A DNA stretch of 64,000 nucleotides from Paulownia fortunei. Lineage: Eukaryota > Streptophyta > Magnoliopsida > Lamiales > Paulowniaceae. The translations under genes and the position numbers were made by a program. Positions 1-12,726 of the stretch are shown one piece after another. The stretch is taken from contig CM033109.1 in assembly GCA_019321725.1 (NCBI GenBank), positions 17,019,993 through 17,083,992 of the forward strand, in the 5' to 3' direction. Within the stretch, counting starts at the first letter, position 1. Each line of letters starts with the position of its first letter. The notes under the pieces were generated by a model that was not told the origin of the DNA, did no database searches, and saw only the letters and a list, made by a program, of their open reading frames with translations.

Positions 1-739
1 GTGCCATGTCAATGGAGACCTTTGGAAGTCATGAAGTAGATCCCCTTGAAGTATTAACCGCCCAAATCAATGCTTAGTCTTTGAAGATTGATAGATTTCC
101 GGCACATACTACTCGTACATCCTTCGCAATGCAAAAGTCATATCGGTGGTTTTCATGTAAGATCAGAATACCAAATGAGCAATCCATGGGCAGCACCATA
201 GGTCAATCATGTTCAATATATATGGGATTACAATGAGCAATATGATACTCTTTTCTCCATCATGTACAATTAAAGATGGCAAGTTCACCCAAATTTCTCT
301 TGGGAAAATGATCACAATATGACATGGTGTGAACACGCTTATCTACCTCAAGAAAATGAGTGAAATCTAGAACAAATACTGACTCAATTCATGGTGAATA
401 CCAAGGCTAGATTAAAAAATACATCAATATCCCTTAAGAGATTGGAAGCCCAACTTAGTGAACTGAGCAGTGCACTAGTTGATAAGCAACTAGCTAACTT
501 ACCTAGCACATTTGAGGTAAATAAAGTAGGGGAAGAGCGCGGTAATGTTAATATTTTAACAAGTGATGAAGAGTTAGAATCCCCCTTGATAGTTGATGAA
601 TTGGGTAAGAGTGGACAAAATGATACAACACAAATGCCTATTTTGGAAGAGAAAGAAGGCGTAGTTGTAATTCAATCAAGCCCTTCCCAAAAGCCATCAT
701 CGAAAGCTTCTTGCCCTCAACTCTTAGAGAAGAGCAAAG
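1..739 (+). pseudogene. Athila/Tat-type Gypsy gag remnant, 3' end cut by Copia-1
   Basis: This is a decayed piece of a Ty3/Gypsy gag polyprotein. Around 270-330 a broken frame reads like the HPNFSW motif of Athila/Tat-type gag. The open stretch 391-750 then gives QFMVNTKARLKNTS and RLEAQLSELSSAL, matching the charged segment these gags carry before their acidic, Glu-rich tail, which is also present here. Upstream frames contain stops. The sequence stops matching gag where the Copia LTR begins at 740, and CAAAG (735-739) would be the 5-bp target copy. It is not a host gene. Whether it belongs to the same family as the LOG-carrying element at 22,371 cannot be decided, because that element has lost its gag. 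Confidence 0.6.
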
Positions 740-2877
740 TATTAGAGTAATACTCGGTGCGCCAATTAGATTGGATGTCTTTTATACTCTTGTATTTGTT
801 AAAACAACCTTTTTCAAATATTATTAATAAAATAGGCAAATTTCTTTATCTTAAATTGCATTTTTGTAATTAGATAAACTCCATAGACCAAACTTATCTA
901 CGAGGTATTGTCACACATTTGATGGTGATCATGAAATATGCATTTATGGTTTTGGTCTTAAATTAGTTTCGAATCGAGAGCTTTTTGATATGGAATATTG
1001 AATAGCCTAATAGACTCACGTATATGATGCATGTTCGCATGAGAAGGATGTCTCGCTCTATGGACATTGACTTAGTTATGCTAGTGCATGTATGCAGGTG
1101 CTTGTTAGGGAACAAGTACTCTAAACAGGCCTGATGGAAATTCTTAATTGGAAAATTATTTGTCCAAATAAAAATTTCTATATTACAATATACACGATTA
1201 GTTCTTTTACTTGATGCACCATGGTAGCCTTGTGCATATCATGTTTCATTTTGATGTATCTTTTGATAGCCTGACAATCACAAAGGGGATATGTTGGATG
1301 TTGCATTGATATGTCTGGAGGTTAATAAGTGGCCAACAAAGGATCAGTCACTTGTTTGGTAGAACAAGTGAATCTCTTATATTTTCATAGTTCATGACTC
1401 AAAAGTCCTTAACCAAGGCAGGATGAATGTTGGACGGGATTTTCTAATGATTCGTTATGAGTCATTCAAACTTGAAATGGAATCATAGTTATTGAGCACT
1501 TAGGGTTTCGACTATTAATCTATGCCCTATGGTTTCGACTATTAATCTATGCCCTATAATTAATCGAGTGATTAGTTGATGGAAGGACCTTACATATATG
1601 ATACTTGTTATTAAAATAGGTTCACTCGGTATTTTACCTAAGTCTAGGTAGTCATGATACACTTGCTAGATATTTCCCATGACTTGTGAGGTTCTTGAAA
1701 TTAAAGAGTTAATTTCAAGTGGATTAATAAATTGGTTTAATTAATCAGATTAATTATTATTATTCATATGTTAAAAATATTGCAAGCCCACTGCTAGCTT
1801 AGTTGTGAACCTAAATGGAACATTTCCAACTTAGGAATTGATCCTAGGGGTTGGATCTAATTAATTAATGAAGATTAATTAATTGGGGTTTAAATTATTT
1901 CAATGAGTTGAACTAATTATTCAATTAAATATTTAGATTATTTAATTGGATCTAATAAGATTAGGAAATTACTTGATTGGATCAAATTAATTGTATAGTC
2001 CATAAGTTAATTTAATTGTTAAATAAATTTACTCAATTAAATAATTGAGTTATTTAACTAGGCTTAATTTGATTAAGTGGGCTAGATGGAATTAATTAAT
2101 TAAATTTGGGCTAAAATAATTAATTGAATTAATTGTGGAATTTATTTTAATTCCAAGACCAATTCAAAAAGGCTCATTATGAGAGGCACATAAAGGTGAT
2201 TGAAAAAGGATGAAAACTCAAGAGTTTGAAATTCTTGGAAAACCTTAAATATCTTTGGAAGATATGAAAAGGATAAAGTTGAAAAAAGTTTTGATAAATC
2301 AAAATATCTTTCAACCAATCAAGAGGAGATAAAAAATACTAAAAGTGGGACTCTTGAAATTTTTGAATCTCCTATACAAACACTACGTGTCCGAAAATTA
2401 AAATAAAAGTAATAGCCTTCAATTTTCAGCTATTTAGAAAGAGAAAGAGAAAGAAATTGTTTTCTCCTTCATTCTTTGTCCTATAAAAAATTTTATCTTT
2501 TATTTTAAGTATTAATTCTTTTATCACAAGTTGATAACAAAAATTAATATTGTAGATACACATTCCACAAACTAGGCTAGAAAAGAAATCATAATTGCTA
2601 GCAAAATTCTGATTTTGTATTCTTGCTCAAAGTGTGGAGACGCATGGATTCCTGTAAACCAAATTTAGAAAAGGTGCTAGCAATTAATTGCTTCAAACCC
2701 TAAAATAGCCAAAGTGCATAGAAAGTTATAAATTAAAATTTTAATTATTTTATTACAATCGTTGGAAATTGCAAGATTGTTAGAAATCACATTAGATCTG
2801 GGGTATTGCTATAATTATTATGGTATGATATTTTTAATTTTTTGCTGAGCATACCCCGGGATCACGTGAACCCAATA
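740..2877 (+). repeat. 5' LTR of Copia-1
   Basis: About 2.1 kb. It begins TATTAGAGTA (family start TGTTAGAGTA) and ends just before the primer binding site. The middle (about 1,720-2,150) is extremely rich in AATTAATT palindromes, the family hallmark. It contains a perfect 27-bp tandem duplication at 1,504-1,557. The first 560 bp align with 8,345-8,907. Confidence 0.85.
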
Positions 2878-2878
2878 G

Positions 2879-2891
2879 TAGTATCAGAGCC
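2879..2891 (+). other. Primer binding site of Copia-1
   Basis: TAGTATCAGAGCC is one base from the common plant PBS TGGTATCAGAGCC, complementary to the 3' end of initiator tRNA-Met. It lies directly after the 5' LTR. Confidence 0.8.
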
Positions 2892-4455
2892 ATGATTTGC
2901 GAAATTTCAATCGAATTTGATTTATGCCTATGAATTTAATTGGTACATTATGATTGATTTATTCTATTCTTGATTGGGATACAAATATTTTACAATTAAT
3001 TTAATTGTTAAACATAACATGTATGATTGAATTTGATTCAATTAGAAGAAAAAAAATACATAGCACGACAACGCGCAGTGGACAGCCCGCGCGTATTTGG
3101 TGACACACCAATAGCCCGCTCGCGCTGGCATCATGCTGCCGCATGCTGTAGGCAGTGCAGTGCTCGACAACGTACTGTGCGCGATGCATAGGGATCTTGA
3201 GCATCCTCATTGTTGAATTGCAAATTTTAATTTTTCAATTTTATAATTAAAGTGTTAATTTTAAAATTTTGAAAAAGGGGTTTTTCTTGAAAAAATGAGA
3301 TTTAATCCCAAGTCATGAAATTAAAATTTAAAAGGATGGTAAATTTACATGCTTTAATAAATTCATGTGATGTATTTATTAGTATGTATGGGATGATCAT
3401 GGAGTCTTTTGGAGCAATGTGATTGAATTTATTTATCTTTAGATTTTTGAAATGGGACCTACGAGTCTCTTATTCTTTTCTTATAAGTACTTTACATTTT
3501 TTAAATGAGAGTAGAATAGGGTGAGAATTTTATTTATTTATTTTTTCTTTTTGGTGGACGAGAAGAAGGGCCAAGATGAAGAATCAAAGAAGACCATGAA
3601 TATATGTGATATATTCATATAATAGAAATTAGTTTCTATTTCAATTCGGTTACCCTTAGATTGACCTAGATCTTTTTTTAACTCAAATGGATCCCATAGG
3701 ATTGACCCAAGATCATCGGGATTATGTATGTATCAAATGTATGCGTAGGGTTTATTTAATATTTTCAAATGATATACTTGCCGTCAATTGAATGCAAACT
3801 CATTAAATAAATTAAGATTAAAATTGATAAGGTCTTGGTTAAAATAAATACCCCACTTGAATTAAAGAATCAAGTAAAGGATTTTTTTAAATTCTGATTT
3901 CAAGCAAATATGGATAAAATTGGATTGGACTCAATAATCTATGCCCACCATCAAAAGTAATTAACATGACGATGCTACCTTACTTTGTCATTGGCCATGA
4001 ATCGTGGAATGACTCTATAATGGAAAGTTGTGATCTCTACTAAGTACGGTGAAGCCCATGGGATGGACTCGTCTCTACATTAGCCATGAGTTGTGGAACG
4101 TTTTGATGCTATATCTACATGGAGTCTTACTTGACATTTAGTACCATATGGGCTCATAAAATTGGGGTATATAGGAAGAAGTGAGGTAAAATATCTTGAG
4201 GGTTTCATGGAGATATAATCGTTAAAAGTTAATTACCTTTCAATATATTTTATGGGCTCGTAAAATGGCGCATATGACATATTGATTGGGCTTTAAGCCC
4301 ACTAGGAAATATAATTTCTCTAATTGCCTTTAGGGGTGATGAAATTCAAATAAAATAGTGGGAGACATTTATTACTAAAGACCTTGTTATAAATGAATAT
4401 AATTTTGAAAGGATGTTAATTTTTTTCCTCATTTAAATTTATAGATTGTCTATAA
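2892..4455 (+). other. Copia-1 leader, non-coding
   Basis: A 1.5-kb stretch between PBS and gag start. No open frame of interest is visible: the minus-strand frame at 3,001-3,210 shows no recognisable motif. It is probably the untranslated leader of the element transcript. Confidence 0.6.
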
Positions 4456-5260
4456 ATGGCTAAAAATTCACTTGCATCAATTCTGGAAGCTAATAAATTA
4501 ACTGGCCCCAACTATGTCAATTGGTTGAGGAACCTTTAGATTGTTCTACAGTCCGAAAAGAGCGATTACATATTTGATGTGATCCTGCCGCCGACGGCTT
4601 GTCGGCGAATGCTACTGAGGAGAAGCTTGCGAATTATCACAAGTTGGTATATGATGATCTGCAAGCGCAATCCTACATGATGGCATCATGTCAAATGAGT
4701 TATAGAGGCAACACGATGTACATTCGCATGTGCATGATATCTATGTTCACTTATAAGAGTTGTATGGTGAACATACTAGGCAGGCAAGATATCAAATCTC
4801 AAAAGAGCTTTTTAGGACCCATATGACGGAGGGCTCTTTAGTCCATGATCATGGATTGAAGATGATAAGCCTGATTGATCAGTTACTTGGAGTCATTACA
4901 GATACCAAGCTCTATTTGGATCTCATCCTAAAGTCTTTGCCTCCATCGTTTGACACCTTCATTGTCAACTTCAACATGAATAAAATGGAAACTAGCCTTG
5001 CTGAGGTGGTTAACATGTTGAAGACAGCAGAGTCCACTATGAAGAAGGACAAGCCGATCATGTTTATTGGATCCTCATCCAACTCAAAGGCTGCAAAGCC
5101 CAAGAGAAAGAAGGGGAGAGGAAAGCATTCCACAAAATCTAAAAGCATGAAGCCAATAGATAGCATCTCTAAGAGTTTCAACAAGACTGATGACAAGTGC
5201 ACTACTGCAGCAAACTTGGGCATTGGAAGAGGAACTGCAAGGAGTATCTTGCGAGCCTGA
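4456..5260 (+). pseudogene. Copia-1 gag (UBN2-type) pseudogene
   Basis: The capsid-like protein of the element starts at ATG 4,456: MAKNSLASILEANKLTGPNY, the typical Copia gag start. It is stopped by TAG at 4,537 after 27 residues. The same frame family resumes, and a long open part at 4,760-5,260 holds the helical gag core (LDLILKSLPPSFDTFI) and a basic Lys-rich linker. A CCHC zinc knuckle follows at about 5,197-5,240 (HYCSKLGHWKRNC). Its first Cys is read in a different frame because one base is missing between TGC and ACTACTGC. Two lesions at least, so no functional product. Confidence 0.8.
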
Positions 5261-5559
5261 AGAGTTCAGGTATTTATTTTGTTGAAGTTAACTGATCAGT
5301 TAACAATGCTTCTTGGTATTGGATACCGACTGTGGGTCTCATCTTTATAATGATTTGCGGGTGATTGCAAGAAAAAGGAAGCTAAGTAGAGGAGAGACAG
5401 ACTTGTAGCTGGGAAATAGAGTAAAAGTTGTTGCGTTAATTATAAGAAGTGTCAGCTTAGCTTTAGGAAATAGAGTAGTTTTAGTTTTAGACAATTATCT
5501 TTATGTTCCAGAGATAGTTAAGAACATTATTGCCATTCCTATTTTGGATGGAGAAGGTT

Positions 5560-8338
5560 TTACTTTTTTAATAAAACATGGAAGCTATTCCATTTTTTAA
5601 AGATTCAATTCTGATTACCTTTGGCATATTAATGAATGGTTTATATTCTATTACTTCCGATAATTTCTTTTTCCATGTTCAAAAAAATAAAATAAAAATA
5701 TATAATCATAGTTCCCAACTCTTATGGCATGCTAGATTAGGTCATATCTCTAAGAAAAGAATTTATAAGTTGGCCCAATTGCTTAATCATTCGAGAGAGC
5801 AAGGAATGTCAACCTGTAAGTCATGTCTCAAAAGAAAGATGACCAAATCACCATTTATTGGACAAGTGGAGTGAGCCAAAGATCTATTAAATTTGATCCA
5901 TTCGAATGTATGCGTGCCACTAAATATTAGTGCTCATGGAAACTATCACTACTTCATAACCTTTATCGATGATTATTCTATGTATGGTTATGTCTAACTT
6001 ATGAGGTATAAATTTGAAGCTTTTAAAAGTTCAAAGAATTCAGATGTGAGTTGGAGAAACAAACTAGGCTAAGTATCAAGGCTCTTTGATCAGATCGAGG
6101 AAGTGAATACTTGAGCACATAGTTTCTTAATTATCTAAAATAGAATGGGATTCTCTCTCAGTGGACCCCTCCTACTACTCCTCAACTAAACAGAGTTATG
6201 GAGAGTAGAAACCAAACCTTGTTGGACATGGTTTGATCGATGATGAGTTTCACTAGGCTTTCTATTTCATTATAGGGCTATGCTCTAAAAATGGTGGTAT
6301 ATCTACTAAATAGAGTATCATCAAAGTCAGTGCCTAAAAAACCATATAAGATGTGGTGTGGGAAACTAATATCTTACAAATACCTTAAGGGTGGGGGTAT
6401 GCTGCTTGCGTAAAGCAACAAGTAGGAGATAAATTGGATATGAGATCCTATTTATGTAGGTTCGTGGGGTATCCAAAGAAATCCATTGGGCACTAATTCT
6501 ACCACCCCTCAGAACAAAAGGTGTTTGTTTTGAGGAATGCCATCATCTTAGAGAAGGAGTTTCTATTAGATAGACATGGCGAATTCGTAGAACTTGAAAA
6601 AATTCAAGAACCAAAAAGCCTCCCATCAGACGCAGTAACGGGCCAACCAGCTGAGGTTGGCCCTTTGAACACACAATCTCCTAAGAAATCCAATAGGATC
6701 TCAAAGCCACCTGAGAGGTATGGCTTTTTGTTAGAAAATAACAAGTAGAATATATCCTTAGATAGTGATCTAAGGACTTATGGAGAGGCGATGACGGATA
6801 TCAACTCGAGAAGATGGCAAGAAGCTCTATAATTCGAGATGGATTATATGTACTCCAACAAGGTATGGACCTTGGTGGACCCATCACAAGGAATAGTTCC
6901 TAGTCTACGAGCAGAAGCTTGGAGTAAATGGAAAGGTGGAGACCTACAAAGCATGATTGGTCATGGAAGGTTATACTCAAAAGCAAGGAATTAATTATGA
7001 GGAAACTTTTTCGCTAGTAGTGGTGCTTAAATCCATCTGGATACCGCTAGTCATATCAGCATATTATAACTATGAGATATGGCAGATGGATGCCAAAACT
7101 GTTGTTCTTAATGGAAACATTAAGGAAAAGATCTATATGAAGCAGCCAGAAGGCTTCATATTTAGAAGGAGTGAGCAAAAGGTTTGCAAACTCTAGAGAT
7201 CCATTTATGGAATCAAGCAGGCTTCTCGAAGGGGGAACATCTAGTTTGATGAGGTAATTAAATCATTTGATTTCCACAAGAACCCGGATGAACATTGTAT
7301 CTATAAAAAGGTTAGTAGAAGTGTAGTGACATTTATTATGCTATATGTTGATGACAGCCTACTTATTAGGAATGATGTAGGGATGTTGTAGTCAACTAAG
7401 ATGTGGTTGTCTGACCAGTTCTCCATGAAAGATTAGGGAGAAGCATCCTTTATTCTTGGAATAAAGATCTATCGAGATAGGTCGAGAAGGATAATTAAAC
7501 TATCTCAATCTATGTATTTAGACAAATGCTAAAGAGGTTTAGCATGGATGAATCCAAGCAAGGATTTTTACCAATGAGTCATGGTGTTACTCTCTCAAGG
7601 GCTATGTCTTCTAAGAATCCTGAGGAGAGGGAAAGGATCACCCGCATACCTTATACATCTGCCATAAGGAACCATAATGTATGGTATGCTATGTACGAGG
7701 CCAGATGTAGCATATGCTCTGAGTGTCACAAATAGATATCAGTCCAATCCAAGTGGTGAACACTTGAAGGCCGTAAAGATAATCCTGAAGTACTTGAGAA
7801 AGATTAAGGATATCTTTCTTATATACAACTCTAGAGAACTGAAACTAGAAAGCTATACTAATTCTAGTTTTCAGTTCGATATAGATGGCTCAAAGTCAAT
7901 GTTCGGATATGTATTCCCCTTAAATGGTGGTGCAGTCAGCTGGAAGAGTTCCAAGTAGGAGACGACCACAGATTCTACCACCGAGGCTGAATGTATTGTT
8001 GCATGTGATACAATAAAGGAATCTATTTAGATGAGTAGCTTCATCCAAGAGTTGGGTTTGGTTTCATTCGTTGTTGATCCTATATTGATATACCACGATA
8101 AAAACGGAGCTATTGTGCAAGCAAAAGAGCCAAGATATCATTAAAGATCTAAGTACATCATGAGGAGATACCATCTAATAAGAGAGATCATTGGTAGAGG
8201 CAACGTTGTAATGGATAAATTCCCCTCGGTAGAAAATATAGCAGACCCACTGACCAAACCTCTACCGTAGAAGGTATTCGATGGACATCTCAAGAAGATA
8301 GGCCTGAAGTACATGGGCAATGGGCACTTGGGCAAGTA
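5560..8338 (+). pseudogene. Copia-1 pol (integrase, RT, RNase H) pseudogene
   Basis: Domains in order: GAG-pre-integrase zinc finger at 5,700-5,850 (LWHARLGHIS and CKSC), integrase core at about 5,880-6,500 in broken frames, and a proline-rich linker at 6,600-6,720. Reverse transcriptase runs from about 6,780 to 7,500 (YTQKQGINYEETFS, YEIWQMDAKT, and catalytic YVDD at 7,344-7,355). RNase H runs from 7,500 to 8,335 (GAVSWKSSK; ends MGNGHLGK). Stops interrupt it at many points, for example TAG after KVCKL at about 7,195. The catalytic RT residues survive, but the polyprotein cannot be read through. Confidence 0.85.
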
Positions 8339-8344
8339 GGAGAT
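8333..8344 (+). other. Polypurine tract of Copia-1
   Basis: CAAGTAGGAGAT directly precedes the 3' LTR. The equivalent CAAGTGGGAGAT precedes other LTRs of this family on the minus strand. Confidence 0.6.
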
Positions 8345-8907
8345 TCTTAGAGTAGTGCCTAGTGAGGCAATTAGATTGGATGTCTTTTATGCTCTTGTAT
8401 TTGTAAAAATAAACTTTTTGAAGTTATTCTAATGAAATAGGCAAATTTCTTTATCTTAAATTGCATTTTTGTAATTAGATAGTATCTAACAAAACTTGGC
8501 TATGGGGCATGGTCACGCATTTGATGGTGATCATGGAATATGCTTCTATGACTTTGATCTTAAATTAGTTTCGAGTCGAGGGCTTTTTGAGATGGGACAA
8601 TGAATAGCCCAATATTCTCATGTATACAATGCATGCTTGTATGAGGAGAATGTCTCACTCTATAAAAGTTTCCATGTTATGATAGTACACAATTAGTTGT
8701 TTAACTTGAGGCACCATGGTATCCTTGTGACTATTGTGTTTCATTTTGATGTATCTTCTGATTGCTTAACAATCATAAAGGGGATATGTTAGATGTTGCA
8801 TTGATATGTATGGAGGTTAATGAGTGGACAACAAATGATCCATCACTTGTCTGTCAGATCAAGTGAATCTCCTATGTTTTCATAGTTCATGACTAAAAAG
8901 TCCTTAG
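8345..8907 (+). repeat. 3' LTR of Copia-1, truncated
   Basis: It begins TCTTAGAGTAGTGCC and follows the 5' LTR for about 560 bp. It stops where TGTAACACCCC of the Gypsy LTR begins at 8,908. Confidence 0.85.
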
Positions 8908-11188
8908 TGTAACACCCCTTAACCTAACTGCAGAGCCCAAACAAGCTGATACAATTAAGTCAAGAAATGTTAATTTTTCATCATTACTAGAGTTATGGTT
9001 TTAATAAAAGTTCCCATTTTTAGTTATAAGAGAAAGAGCTTGAATTGTTTTAAACACACCATATACATATATCAAAACTGAGTACATTCAAAACCATAAC
9101 AAAGCGGCTTATTTAAAAACAAAATAGAGTTTTCAAAATATGATACAAAACAGCTCGAAGCAGCGCATATGAACAAATCTCTGTCCGTCTGCTCTGGAGA
9201 CTCAGTCAACCTCTAAATCTGTACATTTCCACCTGCATCACATGAATCTAATGAGCTAAAGGCTCAGTAAGGTTAAACTGATGCAATAACAAATAGCGTA
9301 CATACAAATCACATAAATGATTAAATGCCATATTCAATTTAATAACTTTCTTTCATAAATCATTCTTTAGGGCCCTTGAAGTCTAGTACCTAACTAATAG
9401 TGATAGACCGTGGTTTTCAGAACTTGCTCATAATGATTGGTCAATAAGAGAACTAATACGGGGTTTTCATACTTGGTCTTTCAACCTCAGATATTAGCCG
9501 TATTCTATATCATTCATTGTGGCTTTCCTATACTGGTTTTTCAACCTCATGTATTTGCCACCATTTGTTGGGTCCGTCGGTCCCTCCAGCGTCCCTTGTC
9601 TACCCGACCATCAATCAAGTACCATGCTTCCTTTTCAAAAACCTCATTATATTCTTAATAGTGTCATGCTTCATGAACCATAAATGCATCAAACATTACA
9701 TCATTTGATAAATAATAACAATCACATTAAAACATAAATAATATTATATGATTCTTGTGATACAGCAAATGAAAGCTTCAACTTACCTCAAGTCTACTTT
9801 GTGTTAAGTGAAAAGGCCAATCTCTTTGGAAGATAGGATATGTTAAAGGCCTAACATAATCAAATCATGTACCTTTTAATATCCTTTTTATAAATCATAT
9901 AGTCTGTTCTAGTTAAAATCGTATACATTTTTCAATCTTTTGTAAACAATTCAATATCAATTACATAACCTTAAAAACAATGCATACTCCATATTTTACT
10001 ACTAATTCAAGACATTAAACGTTAGGGAAGCCATTAAATAACTAATAATTCAAACATAATTATTAGGGCAGCCCACAAAACATGAACACAATCCGAATTA
10101 AAATGACGTAAACTTGATTCTAACTTAAATTGATTCTAACCTTCAATTAAGCAAACTAATTGCTAATGTTCACAATAATTTGTAGGCACCTTAAAACACA
10201 ATATAAGTATTACAAAATCAATAGAAACAAGTAAATTAAATAATTTCACAAGACTATCAATTTTGCTAAAAACTAGCTTAACTAGCTTGGTTTTGGCTTC
10301 AAGTGTAACTTACATAAATTTTCAATCATACAAAAACATACTAAAACATGTAACCATACAAGATACTACAAATACATCATAAGAAACATTGAAAAAGAAC
10401 ATACCTTGATTAAGTTGGAATTAAGCTTCAAAATCAACAGTTTTCAAGCTTAAAAGGGTGGAAACTTGTTCTAGTTTGTGCTCTATGGATTCCTATGGAT
10501 TGAATTCAATTTTTGTAAGTATGAGAGTGTGGAAATTTGGAAGAAACTTATAAGAATAAGGGTTGGTCATTTTTGAGGTGCTTCCACAAGAAATATGGAT
10601 GAAAATAATTTCTTTGATTTTTCAAAGAGAGGTAAGTGGGGGGCTATGATTGGTTGCATCATGCTTGGTGCCTTCTCATGTCAAAAGCCATGTTTATAGG
10701 CTAGGGAGATGATAAAAATTGATGCTTTGGTGTTATAATCAAGTGCAATACGATTTAGAATGATTCCATGCAACCTAGTCAACCAACCAATCAAATTGCA
10801 TCATTTTGCCTACTTTTAGTTCTTAGCCAAATGTAACATATTTCAAGTAAATATTTAGGCAATTAATCACTTTAGCATATAACTAGTATGGAACAATACA
10901 AATAATTCATCTCATGGCCATTTAATATATCAATCTTCCTTAATCGAGATATCGAGCTTTTCACTACAAAAAGACACTTAAGGAATATGTTAAATCAAGA
11001 AACAAAAGTTTGATCTCATATTTCATGTACTAATACATGTTAAAGTATAATTGAATCATATAATAACAATTATTCATGTTCGTGCAATCATGCTATTTGT
11101 GTGCCATAATTCGATAATGCACATTGATTAGATGCAAAATGCTTATTATTTTGGCTATGTAGGAGAGAATTGAGAATTGGGCATTACA
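8908..11188 (-). repeat. 3' LTR of the chromovirus
   Basis: About 2.28 kb with TG...CA ends: TGTAACACCCC at the window-left end, and on the minus strand it starts TGTAATGCCC right after a GGAGGAAGAAT purine tract. The window-left 260 bp match the truncated 5' LTR at 15,779. The interior is AT-rich without any supported gene. Short open frames at 9,437-9,708 are not similar to any family I know. Confidence 0.8.
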
Positions 11189-11189
11189 A

Positions 11190-12660
11190 TTCTTCCTCCT
11201 TATAAAAAATTCATTCTCAAAGTTTGACGTAACAAATAATTTTGGATATTTGCTCTGCATTTCTGTTTCTCTTTCCCATGTTGCTTCTTCTATAGCATGA
11301 TTCCTCCATAATACTTTAACAAGTCGAATCTTTTTCATTCTCAATTCTTTTCGTTCTCAATTCTAGAATTTGCACTGGTTTCTCTTCATAAGTTAAATCA
11401 GGAGTCAATTCCAACAGTTCATAACTCAACACATGAGAGGGGTTTGAAATGTACTTCCTCAACATAGACACATGAAAAATATTGTGAACACTAGATAGAT
11501 AATGATGGAGGTAGAGCCACTCTATAAGCTTTATCACCAACTCTTTCGAGAATCTCGAATGGGCCGACATACCTTGGGCTTAGTTTTTCTTTCTTTCCAA
11601 CTCTAATGACACCTTTTATGGGAGCTACTTGTAAGAACACATGATCCCCAATAGCAAACTCTAGATCTTTTCTCCGTTTATCTACATAACTTTTCTGTCC
11701 ACTCTGTGCAAACTTCATTCTCTCTCGTATCTTCTCCACTACCTTAGCGATATGTTGCACTATTTTTTGACCAAGTAGGCTTCGTTCTCCAACTTCATCC
11801 ACTGAACTGTAGATCTACATTTCCTTCCATACAACGCTTCGTAAGGCATCATTCTAATTGTTGATTGGTAGCTATTATTATAAGTAAACTCTACTAATGG
11901 AAGCTTAGCATCCCAACTCCCTTGAAAATCTAGCACACAAGCTCTTAACATATCCTCTAATATCTGAATAAACCTCTCTGATTGTCCATCACTTTGTGGA
12001 TGAAATGTTGTACTAAATGCAAGTTTTGTTCCCATGGCACTGTGTAAGCTCTTCCAAAATTTAGATGTAAATTTAGGATCTCTGTTGGACACTATTGAAA
12101 CTAGTACCCCATGTAACTTGACTATCTATTTAATATATTATTGAGCATACTGATCCATATTGTATGTGGATTTCACTATAAGAAAATGGGTTGATTTAGT
12201 TCATCTATCAACAATCACCCATATGGAATTATACCCCTTTTGTGTTCTAGAAAATCTAAGCACAAAGTCCATTGTAATGTGCTCCCATTTCCACTCTGGA
12301 ATCAACAAAGGCTTCAACAACTGATGGTATTTGATGTTCAATCTTAACTTGTTGACAAGTTAGACATTCAGCAGTAAATTTTGCTATATCTCTCTTCATT
12401 TTAGGCCACCAATAATGTTGTTGTAAGTCCTTATACATTTTTGTGCTACCTGGGTGTGCTGAGTAAAAAGTAGTATGAGCTTCTTATAAAATATCTCCTT
12501 TCATAGCCTTGTCAAACGGCACACACAGTCTCCCTTTATATCGAATAATCCCATCATCAGTAATAGAGAAGTCTGACCTGTTTCCAGCCTCAATCATTCT
12601 TTTCAATCTACACAATTACATGTCCACCTTTTAACCTTCTCTGATTCTATCTTGAAGTGC
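11190..12660 (-). pseudogene. Chromovirus integrase with chromodomain-like end, pseudogene
   Basis: The minus-strand frames 12,438-12,256, 12,092-11,760, 11,802-11,491, 11,570-11,316 and 11,344-11,093 form one broken integrase. The H2C2 zinc finger shows YKDLQQHYWWPK and CLTCQQVK. The core has SNRDPKFTSKFW and FHPQSDGQSER. The GPF-like C-terminal module includes SPRYVGPFEIL. The end LWRNHAIEEATWE resembles the chromodomain that targets such integrases to heterochromatin. At least four frameshifts separate these pieces. A better preserved relative of the middle part sits alone at 23,317-24,459. Confidence 0.8.
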
Positions 12661-12726
12661 AGGTCTCAACACTGAGGATGATAACGAACACTTTTTCCCT
12701 TTAAGTACAATTTCAAGCTCTAATCT

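Larger units (their letters stand above)
740..8907 (+). mobile_element. Copia-1: Ty1/Copia LTR retrotransposon, 3' LTR interrupted
   Basis: In order: long 5' LTR, tRNA-Met-type primer binding site, leader, gag, integrase, reverse transcriptase, RNase H, purine-rich tract and start of the 3' LTR. The integrase-before-RT order defines Copia. Both LTRs share the start around AATTAGATTGGATGTC (about 762 and 8,370). Every coding domain carries stops or frameshifts, so the copy is dead. The 3' LTR is cut at 8,907 by a Gypsy element of the opposite strand, and the rest of that LTR is not seen beyond the Gypsy element, so the far side was deleted. The LTR family recurs at 16,171, 21,897, 30,215, 48,502, 59,526 and 62,686, making it the dominant repeat of this window. 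Confidence 0.9.

Noticed and set aside
1720..2150. AATTAATT-rich palindromic block as a possible replication origin or matrix attachment site
   Set aside because: The same block is present in every LTR of this Copia family, so it is an LTR feature; no further support.
3001..3210. Minus-strand 69-codon frame in the Copia-1 leader
   Set aside because: No motif, and it lies in the untranslated leader of a dead element.
9437..9708. Two overlapping plus-strand frames in the chromovirus LTR
   Set aside because: Short, without motifs, inside a repeat; no conserved counterpart could be compared because the other LTR is truncated before this point.
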